From: Candidatus Peregrinibacteria bacterium
Lineage (GTDB): Bacteria; Patescibacteriota; Gracilibacteria; UBA1369; LOWO2-01-FULL-3
Assembly (NCBI GenBank): GCA_016214225.1
Contig: JACROX010000059.1
Coordinates: 1-10,201, forward strand
Reading direction: 5' to 3'
DNA: 10,201 bases
In this document: positions 1 to 6,403 of the stretch, piece after piece
Layout of the letters: every line of letters begins with the position of its first letter
Position numbering within the stretch: position 1 is the first letter of the stretch
The notes under the pieces: generated by a model
The model's database searches: none
Told to the model about the DNA's origin: nothing
Seen by the model: only the letters and a program-made list of their open reading frames with translations
Made by a program: the position numbers and the translations under genes

Positions 1-696
1 AAGGGCTGTCATCTTGATACGGTCGAGTTGCTGGACGACAAAGAGTCCATAAAAATCGAGGATGTTAGAAAGCTTATCGAAAGAGCGAATATGACCAGCC
101 AGTCGAAATATAAGATTTTTCTTATACAAAGCATTGAAAGGATGACTACCGAGGCGGCAAACAGTTTTTTAAAAATACTTGAGGAGCCGCCCGTTGGAAC
201 GGTTTTTATTCTCACTACGAATACTCTTCGCGGAATTTTGCCTACAGTCGTGTCGCGGACGAGGGTAATAAAATTCGGGAGTGTTTCGGTGTCTTTTTTG
301 GAGAAAACATTAAAAGAACTTTATCCGGATTTCGACGAAGAAACCATAAGAAACGTGAGTTTGCTTTCTTTGGGAAAAACGGGGAAAGCGGTTCATTTGA
401 TGGAAAATCCCGACGCGTTGGCCGTTACAATGAAAGCGTATCATGATATACAAAATCTTTTGGATCATAAAAATATCGTGGATAGATTCGGTTATGTCGA
501 AGAAATCAGCGATGATTTTTCTCAGGCCGAAACTTTTTTAAATGTTCTTTCTCATGTTTTAAGGAGCAGAATGATTGAAGGAACCGAATCCGAAAGACAT
601 ATCTCCGCGCTGCAAAAGGTTGACGAGGCTGGTGTTTTGCTCAAAAAAAATATAAACTCCAAGTTGGTTTTGGAAAATCTTATGTTATTTTTATAG
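1..696 (+). CDS. holB: DNA polymerase III delta-prime subunit (holB-like), 5' partial
   Basis: This is a clamp-loader AAA+ subunit that would act with DnaX and delta to open and load the beta clamp during replication. The frame is open from base 1, so the gene starts upstream; 231 residues are present, and the missing N-terminus would hold the P-loop region. The visible part begins with the HxD...IKIEDVRKL segment typical of delta-prime. It continues with MTTEAANSFLKILEEPP, the sensor-1 strand VFILTTN and the PTVVSR arginine-finger region (SRT where the family usually has SRC). The Walker B position reads FLIQSIERMT and lacks the acidic pair, which fits the non-hydrolysing delta-prime better than DnaX. 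The remaining part is the helical C-terminal collar region. It ends in TAG one base before the TPR gene, so the two are probably cotranscribed. The TTG at 28 is an internal codon, not the start. Confident in the clamp-loader family and fairly confident in delta-prime. Confidence 0.88.
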   Translation, partial: KGCHLDTVELLDDKESIKIEDVRKLIERANMTSQSKYKIFLIQSIERMTTEAANSFLKILEEPPVGTVFILTTNTLRGILPTVVSRTRVIKFGSVSVSFLEKTLKELYPDFDEETIRNVSLLSLGKTGKAVHLMENPDALAVTMKAYHDIQNLLDHKNIVDRFGYVEEISDDFSQAETFLNVLSHVLRSRMIEGTESERHISALQKVDEAGVLLKKNINSKLVLENLMLFL

Positions 697-697
697 T

Positions 698-1423
698 ATG
701 TGGACATATTTAATGATACTTTTCAGTTTGCTTGTGATTGCCGTTATTTTTATAAGGCGAGGGATTTTGATTGCAAGAAAAAGGGAGAATGAAAAGTCTG
801 TTTTGCCGGAAGAAAACGATTTGGATGAAAAATTGGCGGCGCAAAAAATTTCAAAATCCGATAAAAGCCGTGTTGTAGAATTGTGTGATAAGTCCGACCT
901 AAATTTGCGAGCGGGTAATGAAGATGAGGCGATAAAATTCCTTGTACAGGCGCTTGCGATTGATGAATTAAACGTGGAAGCACAGAATAAACTTGCGATG
1001 TTATATATGCAAAAACAGACGTACAGCGCGGCGGCGGCGCTTTTTAAGCGGCTTGGAGATATAACCGATGACGCCGTGCATTTCAGCCATTTGGGGCTGG
1101 CTTTTTTCCAACAACAAAATTATGAAGAAGCGAAACAGGCCTATCAAAAAGCGATTGCTTTGGATGATTCAAGGCCTCAGAGGTTTGCAAGTTTGGGGCA
1201 GGTTTACAGGGCGGCGGGCGAACTTCAAAATGCGATTATAGCGATAAATAGGGCGGTCGAGCTGGACAAGCAAAATATGGATTACTTGTTTTTGCTGGCT
1301 GATTTGCAAACGGAGGCCGGAAATATTTCGGAGGCAATGGAAATCTTGGAAAAAATCCTCACGCTCGATCCCGCGAACGAAGAGGCGAAAAAATATATAA
1401 AGAGGATTAGGAAGCAACAATAG
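698..1423 (+). CDS. Membrane-anchored TPR-repeat protein
   Basis: A 241-residue protein with one N-terminal hydrophobic helix (about residues 3-19) followed by positive residues (RRG...RKR). This suggests a single membrane anchor with the rest in the cytoplasm. A charged linker (about 28-58) leads into roughly five tetratricopeptide repeats, near residues 60-92, 93-126, 127-158, 160-192 and 194-227. The repeats show the usual A/G/Y/A/P pattern, for example NYEEAKQAYQKAIALD and ISEAMEILEKILTLDP. TPR solenoids bind other proteins; the partner here is unknown. The ATG lies one base after the holB stop, with no clear Shine-Dalgarno, so translation is probably coupled. The stop TAG sits exactly at the left edge of the inverted-repeat element. 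The TPR fold is clear; no specific function can be assigned. Confidence 0.85.
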   Translation: MWTYLMILFSLLVIAVIFIRRGILIARKRENEKSVLPEENDLDEKLAAQKISKSDKSRVVELCDKSDLNLRAGNEDEAIKFLVQALAIDELNVEAQNKLAMLYMQKQTYSAAAALFKRLGDITDDAVHFSHLGLAFFQQQNYEEAKQAYQKAIALDDSRPQRFASLGQVYRAAGELQNAIIAINRAVELDKQNMDYLFLLADLQTEAGNISEAMEILEKILTLDPANEEAKKYIKRIRKQQ

Positions 1424-1471
1424 AGTAAGGGGGAACATTAAGAATATTTGAATAACCATGTGTGACGTTGC

Positions 1472-1491
1472 GGCAACTGCATGCAGTTGCC
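1472..1491. repeat. 20-bp perfect palindrome inside the inverted-repeat element
   Basis: GGCAACTGCATGCAGTTGCC equals its own reverse complement. As a hairpin it gives an 8-bp stem with a CATG loop. It forms the first inner arm of the larger element. A nearby GTTGC (1467-1471) could pair alternatively with GCAAC (1473-1477). Confidence 0.9.
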
Positions 1492-1493
1492 AC

Positions 1494-1527
1494 ATTCGGC
1501 GGAGCGTACATGCTAGCGTAGCCGAAT
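1494..1527. repeat. Second inner stem of the inverted-repeat element
   Basis: ATTCGGC (1494-1500) pairs with GCCGAAT (1521-1527). The 20-nt loop contains a further TAC/GTA pairing, the palindrome GCTAGC (1512-1517) and a direct repeat of AGCGTA (1503-1508 and 1515-1520). It forms the second inner arm of the large cruciform-like structure. Confidence 0.8.
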
Positions 1528-1569
1528 CGCCACCGGTTATTCAAATATTCTTAATGTTCCCCCTTTGCC

Positions 1570-3402
1570 CTACAATTTTTCTTTTGTCCCGACTAAGATT
1601 TTTGAGGGGATCGCTTGGTAGCGAGTTTTTATTTCTTCCTTTTTTTCCGTGCCGTCTTTGAGTGTAAGATGCCTGTACCAAAGCGCTTCGAAGCCCGTGT
1701 GCGCTTTTTCTTGTTGTTTTTTCTGGCCTATAAATAAACTGTCCGTGTTCTCATAAATTGTCTGTCCCGGACTTTTGTAGTTTGATAAATACGGCCCCTC
1801 CATTGAAACTTTTCTGCCGTCCGACGTGCCATATAGTATAAAATAAAGTTCGTAGTCGTCTTTTACAAACGCTTGAACTAAAACATAATTTCCGGTGTCA
1901 TTTTCAAATTTCAGATTGGCTCCGCCAAGGTAAATTGTCGCGTCCAGCCCGTGTCCCAAAACTTGTGAATAATAAGACACCGCGTATGTATGCTGGTTTC
2001 TTTCCTTTATCGGGAGGCCGGCGAATAGCGCGGCCCTGTACATTGTTGTCGAAACCTGACAAATGCCTCCTCCGTATTCCGGAATCGTTCCATCTTTTTT
2101 AATTACCAATTCTTTTTTATAACCCGTTGTTTCATCGACCTGTCCGAGCGTGTCATTAAATGAAAATGTTTCGCCGGGTTTTATCACTTTCCCGTTAAAC
2201 TTCTCGGCACCTGTTTTTATGTTGTGTACGCGATTTTCAGGTGATCCATAATACGTTGTATACCCGAAACTTATTCTTTCCGTCAAACCAAGAGCTTTTG
2301 CTTGCTCCGTCGCGACAATTTTGGGGCTTACTTTTTCCGTTCTAAGCTCTATTACGTTCAGCGCCGTATTTATCGCGCCTTCAAAATCTCTTTTCAGTTT
2401 TTCTCGATTTATTAAAATTCCATCATTCCCTCTTCCGTTGACTTTCGGTTCCCCTTTTTCATCCACGTAAATATTTACGGTTTCCACCGGCACTTCCATT
2501 TCCTCCGAGAAAGTTTTGTCTATAAATTCATTGAATTCTTTTGGCTTAACGCCGGCATAAATCTTTATATCGTCCGATGTTTTTTCCGTCGCAAATTCGA
2601 TTAACTCTTTGTTGTTGAATACTTGCAGCACCCATTTTCTGTCCGGATTTCCGTGTTTTATTACAATTGTTTTTCGGAGCAATTTTTTTGCTTCTTCCGT
2701 TTTTTGTTCCAAATCTTTCGCCGTAACTTTCGGGTTTTCATTCTTTAAATCTATCGTTATGTTTGGTGTTTCCAGTTTTTTCGCGGCGGAGTTGATGTCG
2801 TTAAAAAGTTTTTCTTCGTCTATCACGAATCCCGATTTTCCTTCTCTTACGGCCAGTCTTTTATCTTCGTCAAAATAGAAAGTAGCCTCTCGCGGATAAA
2901 TTTTTTGCAGATCAAATTTTTCTTTTATTTTTTTTACTTGTTGTTTTTTATTTATATCCGCTTCCATGTCCATGTTTTTTTTGGACAGATCAAGGGCGCG
3001 TAAAAAGTTCTCTTTTTCTATGTTTATGACTTTTATTTTTTGCGCCGTTTTATTCGGCAATAAGTCTATGCCCATCTCTTGCGGAGAAAAATTTATTTCT
3101 TTGTTTAGCGCTGTTATTTTGAAACTTTTATTTTTATATTCCCGTTCCGCGTCCTCAAGTTTCTTTGCCGCTTCGTCCGTTGTGTTAAATGAAAGATCTA
3201 TGTCTCCGACGCTTGTTTGTATAGGGATTCTTTGGTGCACAAATTCGCGAAAAAATATTGTCGAAACAACCATTGATGCTGGGAAAATGATTGTGGCGAT
3301 TATAAAAAGTATCGGGTGGCGATTTGTTTTTTTACTTTCCTCCCGCTGCTTTTCGGTCAAAGTGTTTTTTTTCTTTCTTGAAGCGTTTTTATTCTTCCCC
3401 AT
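1570..3402 (-). CDS. VanW family protein (YoaR-like peptidoglycan-binding, VanW and G5-like domains)
   Basis: A 610-residue, probably exported, membrane-anchored envelope protein. A Lys-rich N-terminus (1-29) is followed by one hydrophobic segment (about 30-52), then a long extracellular region. Residues about 187-231 and 322-366 look like two copies of the YoaR-type putative peptidoglycan-binding unit (GKSGFVIDEEKL and GNDGILINREKL, each followed by an amphipathic helix and a hydrophobic strand). The VanW domain spans about 375-525, with FNGKVIKPGETFSFNDTLG, the conserved GGGICQVSTTMYRAAL (Cys448), ERNQHTYAVSYY and GLDATIYLGGANLKFENDT. The C-terminus (about 570-607) ends like a G5 domain (...RYQAIPSKILVGTK). 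The biochemical role of VanW proteins is not established; a cell-wall role is inferred from domains. The ATG overlaps the end of the ytxH-like gene by 14 nt, indicating coupled translation. Its TAG stop is at the right edge of the inverted-repeat element. Confidence 0.93.
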   Translation of the reverse strand: MGKNKNASRKKKNTLTEKQREESKKTNRHPILFIIATIIFPASMVVSTIFFREFVHQRIPIQTSVGDIDLSFNTTDEAAKKLEDAEREYKNKSFKITALNKEINFSPQEMGIDLLPNKTAQKIKVINIEKENFLRALDLSKKNMDMEADINKKQQVKKIKEKFDLQKIYPREATFYFDEDKRLAVREGKSGFVIDEEKLFNDINSAAKKLETPNITIDLKNENPKVTAKDLEQKTEEAKKLLRKTIVIKHGNPDRKWVLQVFNNKELIEFATEKTSDDIKIYAGVKPKEFNEFIDKTFSEEMEVPVETVNIYVDEKGEPKVNGRGNDGILINREKLKRDFEGAINTALNVIELRTEKVSPKIVATEQAKALGLTERISFGYTTYYGSPENRVHNIKTGAEKFNGKVIKPGETFSFNDTLGQVDETTGYKKELVIKKDGTIPEYGGGICQVSTTMYRAALFAGLPIKERNQHTYAVSYYSQVLGHGLDATIYLGGANLKFENDTGNYVLVQAFVKDDYELYFILYGTSDGRKVSMEGPYLSNYKSPGQTIYENTDSLFIGQKKQQEKAHTGFEALWYRHLTLKDGTEKKEEIKTRYQAIPSKILVGTKEKL

Positions 3403-3610
3403 CTTTTTCTTTATGAAAAAAATTCTTGATTCTTCTGAAGATTCCCGAGGATGTTTTTATTGCTTTTTTTGTGACGTCCGCAATGTCTTTTCTTGTTTCT
3501 TTTCCTTCTTTCGGGGCTATGGCCGCCCCTATAACAGACCCTATCGCTCCGCCGATTACGGCTCCCATCAAAACCTTGTCGAGAATTTTTTTCTTATCAT
3601 TGTCTCCCAT
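3389..3610 (-). CDS. YtxH-like small membrane-associated protein
   Basis: A 73-residue protein with one Gly/Ala/Ile-rich hydrophobic segment (about 12-32: VLMGAVIGGAIGSVIGAAIA) that runs straight into APKEGKETRKDI. This is the signature of the YtxH/gas-vesicle-protein-like family (usually GLL.APKSGKETR). The tail is basic and helical and ends KEKDGEE. The family is linked to stress and the cell envelope in Bacillus, but its molecular function is unknown. The ATG lies one base after the rny stop (TAA, A, ATG), and the 3' end overlaps the vanW-family start by 14 nt. It is therefore the middle gene of a tight three-gene operon. Confidence 0.82.
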   Translation of the reverse strand: MGDNDKKKILDKVLMGAVIGGAIGSVIGAAIAPKEGKETRKDIADVTKKAIKTSSGIFRRIKNFFHKEKDGEE

Positions 3611-3611
3611 T

Positions 3612-4979
3612 TTATTTTACGTTGGTTATTTGCGTTGCTTCTATTTTTCGTATTATATTTACCTTTATTTTCCCAGGGTATCCGACATTCTCCTCTATTT
3701 CTCCGGCTATTTTTCTTGCCGCTCCTTCAAGGTTTTTGTCTTCAATTTTTGACGGATCGACAAAAACTCTAAGCTCTCTTCCGGCCGACATTGTGAACAC
3801 TTTTTGCACGCCTTCGTATGAGGTCGCTATGTTTTCCAATGCTTTTATTCTTTCGATGTAGCTAAATAAAGATTCTTGTCTTGCTCCCGGACGGCCAGCA
3901 GACGCGGCGTCCGCTGCTTTTACTATTAACGCTTCTGGTGTTTTTTGCGGCTCCGCGTCATGATGCGTCCACGCGGCATGCACTTCTTCCCAAGAGAATC
4001 CGTATTTTTCCATTATCTCTTTTGTGAGTCTGTCGTGAGCGTCTTGAACATTCGGATCTTGATCTATCGCTTTTCCGAGGTCATGTAAAAATCCGCCTCC
4101 TATTGAATACAGCTCTTCACCGACCTCTTTTTCCGCTTCTTTTTTTACTTTTGCTATTACGTTTTTGTCTATTTCTCCTCTCGCGTTTACCAGCTTTTCT
4201 ATTGTTTTTTGGGCTATTCTTCTTGTTACTAAATTGTAATACGCGATGCTTATCGTGTTTGGAAGATCGTTAAAAACGATTGCTACATCAGGGAATTGCG
4301 TTTCAATTTCCTCTATGTTTGCCGCGTCTTTTCCGACCACTTTCCCTTTTATGAAATCCTTAGGAACGTTTATTGTTACCGTTTTGGTTTCCACTGATGT
4401 TGGAGCTCCAAGCCTTTGCAGCGTGTAAATCAATATATTTTTCGCTATTTTTGGCGCGTCTTCTTTAAGGGTTTCTTCTTTTGATTTTAACTTTTCTTGA
4501 TTCTCCATTTCCAGTTCTCTTTCGTTTCTTTCAAGGATGGATGCCCTTATTTCGGCCGGAGATTTATTTACTTTTCTTGCCAAGTTTTCGAGTATTTTTT
4601 CTTTCGCAAGTTTTGCCATTTCTTGAAATTTTTGCGTTTCTTCTTTCTGTGCCGCTATTTTCAGCCTTGCTTCATTTATCCTTTCTTCTTTTTTGAATAG
4701 GTTTTTTTCTTTGTTTTCTATCGATGCTTCTATTTTTTTAAGCCTTTCTTCTCGGTTTTTTGTCCATTCTTCCAGGTTTTTTGTGTATTTCTCGGTTTGT
4801 TTTTTTATGTTTTCAATAATTTCGCCGGCCTCTGTTTGTACCTTTTCCATAAGCAATTGCGCTTCTTTTTTTCTTTTTTCAACATCAATAATTCCTCTCC
4901 CCTTAAAAAACACCAAAATCACTCCCGTCCCGAGGATAAGTCCCCCTATCAAATATGTCGCGTATCCCAATATATTCAT
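3612..4979 (-). CDS. rny: Ribonuclease Y, with shortened HD domain
   Basis: RNase Y is a membrane-anchored endoribonuclease that starts mRNA decay in many bacteria. Visible parts in order: N-terminal membrane helix (about 5-25); long charged coiled coil (about 35-175); KH domain (about 198-262); HD domain with LHDLGKAID (His299, Asp300), THHD (His339-His340) and AADAASAGRPGAR (Asp357); and the conserved C-terminal region with EGVQKVFTMSAGRELRV and YPGKIKVNIIR. It has 455 residues against roughly 510-520 in the family. Part of this shortfall is a missing block just before LHDLGK: the family segment with LGRLxxRTSYGQN and the HS(I/M)EVA helix, which supplies the first His of the HD site, is absent. 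The KH loop reads GKDA instead of GREG. It is the first gene of the leftward operon with ytxH-like and vanW-like genes. Family assignment is firm; whether it is a normal nuclease is open. Confidence 0.92.
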   Translation of the reverse strand: MNILGYATYLIGGLILGTGVILVFFKGRGIIDVEKRKKEAQLLMEKVQTEAGEIIENIKKQTEKYTKNLEEWTKNREERLKKIEASIENKEKNLFKKEERINEARLKIAAQKEETQKFQEMAKLAKEKILENLARKVNKSPAEIRASILERNERELEMENQEKLKSKEETLKEDAPKIAKNILIYTLQRLGAPTSVETKTVTINVPKDFIKGKVVGKDAANIEEIETQFPDVAIVFNDLPNTISIAYYNLVTRRIAQKTIEKLVNARGEIDKNVIAKVKKEAEKEVGEELYSIGGGFLHDLGKAIDQDPNVQDAHDRLTKEIMEKYGFSWEEVHAAWTHHDAEPQKTPEALIVKAADAASAGRPGARQESLFSYIERIKALENIATSYEGVQKVFTMSAGRELRVFVDPSKIEDKNLEGAARKIAGEIEENVGYPGKIKVNIIRKIEATQITNVK

Positions 4980-5034
4980 TTTTTTAGTTCTTTTTTACGT
5001 CCACGTTGGTTTATTTTCAGTGTTTATGGGGGGT

Positions 5035-5064
5035 ATTTTACAGGAATTTTGCACGTTTTGTAAA
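5035..5064 (-). promoter_or_regulatory. Candidate promoter for the rny operon
   Basis: Reading the minus strand, TTTACA (5059-5064) is followed after 18 nt by TAAAAT (5035-5040). This is a fair match to a housekeeping sigma-factor promoter and would give a leader of roughly 50 nt before the rny ATG at 4979. A purine-rich AAAGAAC lies shortly before the start and is at best a weak ribosome binding site. This is a prediction by eye in an AT-rich region where chance matches are common. Confidence 0.4.
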
Positions 5065-5224
5065 CAGACTTGTTTTATTATTATGTTTTTATTTTAATAT
5101 TTTTATTGGTTTCACCTTATTTCTCTTGTTTTTTATACTTTACCACTACGCAATGTTTTTTGGTTTTTGTTAAGTCTTACTATAACTATTTATATATATT
5201 ATTTATTTATAATTTAACTTTGTA

Positions 5225-5252
5225 TTGTTAAAAGGAAAGTGGTAGATATAAT
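5225..5252 (+). promoter_or_regulatory. Candidate promoter for dnaN-mfd
   Basis: TTGTTA (5225-5230) is followed, after a 16-nt spacer, by a perfect TATAAT (5247-5252). Transcription would begin near 5259 and give a leader of about 35 nt before the dnaN ATG at 5294. No Shine-Dalgarno sequence is visible in that AT-rich leader. The strong -10 hexamer makes this the better of the two promoter calls in this gap. Confidence 0.55.
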
Positions 5253-5293
5253 ATCCAATGGATTAACTTCAGGGCAATTTAAATAAAACTCGT

Positions 5294-6223
5294 ATGAAAC
5301 TTTTTTGTTCACAAAAAGACTTAGATGATGCTTTAAATATTGTAAATAAAGCGATTAGTCCAAACAACACACTTCCGGTTTTAAATAATGTTTTAATCAA
5401 AGCCGAAGGGAAAAAACTTTATTTTTTCGCCACCAATCTTGAAATTGCTATAAGCTGTTCAATTAACGCAGATGTTCGAGGAGAAGGAGCGATAACCGTT
5501 CCGGCAAAACTTATTACAAACTATGTTTCTCTCTTAACCGATGAGAAAGTTGAACTTAGTTTATCTGAAGGGATGAGTTTATCAATAAATTCATCAACTT
5601 CACACACTAAAATAAAATGTATAAACGCCGATGAGTTCCCACTTATTCCTAAAATCGAGAAGGGAGACGAGTTTTCGATTAAATCCAAGGATTTATATGA
5701 GGGTATTTCTGAAACCGTTTTCGCCGCTTCTTTAAACTCATCAAGGCCTATTCTTTCCGGTGTTTTCGTCTCTTCTTTTGATGGAGGTATAAAACTTGTG
5801 GCTACCGACAGTTATAGACTTGCTGAAAAATCCATTAACTTAAAAGGAAAAACGTCTTGCGACGTTTCGTCTATCGTCCCGGCAAGAACAATGATGGAAC
5901 TTTCAAAAATTATAAGCAAATTAGACAACGATGATGTTAAAATTCATATTTCCAAAAACCAAATATTATTTAAAGTCGGAGATATTGATTTTATTTCGAG
6001 GCTTATAGAGGGGAAGTTCCCCGACTATGAAAGAATTATTCCTAAAGAAAACAAAACAAAATTTGAGGTTTCAACCGAAGACCTAGCCTTGGTTTTAAAA
6101 AGGGTCAGTCTTTTTGCCAGAGAAAACAATAATAGTATTAAGCTTAGCGTTACAAATGACGGGAAATTAACCATTTCTTCCGAAGAAACAAAAGTTGGAG
6201 AAGAAAAGCCGAGGTCCCCGTGA
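5294..6223 (+). CDS. dnaN: DNA polymerase III beta subunit (sliding clamp), frame interrupted near the C-terminus
   Basis: The beta clamp is a ring-shaped dimer that tethers DNA polymerase III and other proteins to DNA. Residues 1-305 align naturally with the family: MKLFCSQKDL at the start, TLPVLNNVLIKAEG, SSRPILSGVFVS (149-160), ATDSYRLAEK (170-179) and EGKFPDYERIIP (239-250). Domains 1, 2 and the first half of domain 3 are present. After Lys305 (codon AAG 6206-6208) the frame runs PRSP and stops at TGA 6221. The expected continuation AEVPVKIEG...VIMPLKV is intact in the -1 frame from 6208 to 6399. One missing base near 6208 (expected AAGGCC, seen AAGCC) explains this. With it restored, the protein would be about 368 residues, normal for the family. 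The gene is normally essential, so a sequence or assembly error is the likeliest cause; a real mutation or recoding is possible. mfd follows 4 nt after the true end. Confidence 0.93.
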   Translation: MKLFCSQKDLDDALNIVNKAISPNNTLPVLNNVLIKAEGKKLYFFATNLEIAISCSINADVRGEGAITVPAKLITNYVSLLTDEKVELSLSEGMSLSINSSTSHTKIKCINADEFPLIPKIEKGDEFSIKSKDLYEGISETVFAASLNSSRPILSGVFVSSFDGGIKLVATDSYRLAEKSINLKGKTSCDVSSIVPARTMMELSKIISKLDNDDVKIHISKNQILFKVGDIDFISRLIEGKFPDYERIIPKENKTKFEVSTEDLALVLKRVSLFARENNNSIKLSVTNDGKLTISSEETKVGEEKPRSP

Positions 6224-6399
6224 AAATAGAGGGCGACAATAATAAAATCTCTTTAAATTCACAATATCTTTTGGACGTGCTTACTTATATCAGCGGTGAT
6301 AAGGTTTTGTTTTTAATGAACGATAAGGTTTCACCAGCCGTTATAAAACCAATGAAGGACGAGAGTTATGTATATGTGATAATGCCATTAAAGGTTTAA
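6208..6399 (+). pseudogene. dnaN: C-terminal part of dnaN in the -1 frame
   Basis: This stretch encodes the last 63 residues of the beta clamp, from AEVPVKIEGDNNKIS through SQYLLDVLTYISGDKV to DESYVYVIMPLKV, then TAA. It has no start codon of its own near the break and reads on directly from residue 305 of the main dnaN frame. It carries the end of domain 3, including the VxMP(L/M)(K/R)(V/L) C-terminal tail that forms part of the client-binding pocket. Its codons show no internal decay, so the break is recent or an artefact. It should be read as part of a 5294-6399 dnaN gene, not as a separate protein. Confidence 0.88.
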
Positions 6400-6403
6400 A
6401 GAA

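Larger units (their letters stand above)
1427..1565. repeat. 139-bp inverted-repeat element with 31-bp perfect arms (MITE-like or bidirectional terminator)
   Basis: The left arm 1427-1457 is the exact reverse complement of the right arm 1535-1565 (31 bp, five G on the left outer end and five C on the right). The 77-bp interior contains a 20-bp perfect palindrome (1472-1491) and a second 7-bp stem (1494-1500 with 1521-1527). Beyond the perfect arms the ends still match imperfectly: AGAGTAAGGGGG on the left against AGGGCAAAGGGGG read from the right. The 5-bp sequence ACAAT lies on both sides (1417-1421 and 1572-1576), like a target-site duplication. The element fills almost the whole gap between two convergent genes. 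In RNA it would fold into a long stem topped by two hairpins. No T-run follows either arm directly, so it is not a textbook intrinsic terminator, though so stable a structure may still stop transcription both ways. No transposase is encoded. Confidence 0.85.
4980..5293. other. AT-rich divergent intergenic region between rny and dnaN
   Basis: This 314-nt gap holds no supportable gene. The part from about 5070 to 5230 is strikingly T- and A-rich, with a TATATATATTATTTATTTATAA-type run near 5190-5212. Candidate outward promoters lie near both ends. I found no convincing DnaA-box cluster, tRNA, riboswitch or terminator-like hairpin. Confidence 0.6.

Noticed and set aside
1458..1661. Small plus-strand reading frame starting inside the inverted repeat
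   Set aside because: It spans hairpin sequence and the antisense end of the vanW-family gene; no family features.
2966..3772. Long plus-strand reading frame of 268 codons
   Set aside because: It lies antisense across the vanW-family, ytxH-like and rny genes, and its product is a Phe/Ser/Leu-rich sequence typical of the reverse of Lys/Glu-rich genes.
5141..5244. TACCACT (5141-5147) and AGTGGTA (5238-5244) as operator half-sites, the second lying between the dnaN -35 and -10
   Set aside because: Only 7 bp and nearly 100 bp apart; too likely by chance in this composition to call an operator.
5064..5293. Possible replication origin in the AT-rich gap before dnaN
   Set aside because: No cluster of TTATCCACA-like DnaA boxes was found; the nearest resemblance, TTGTTCACA inside the start of dnaN (from about 5306), has two mismatches and stands alone. 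dnaA is not adjacent.
6200..6210. Programmed -1 frameshift as the main explanation for dnaN
   Set aside because: Only an A-AAG slip is possible; no full slippery heptamer, no clear stimulatory stem, and dnaN is not known for recoding. Kept only as a minor alternative.
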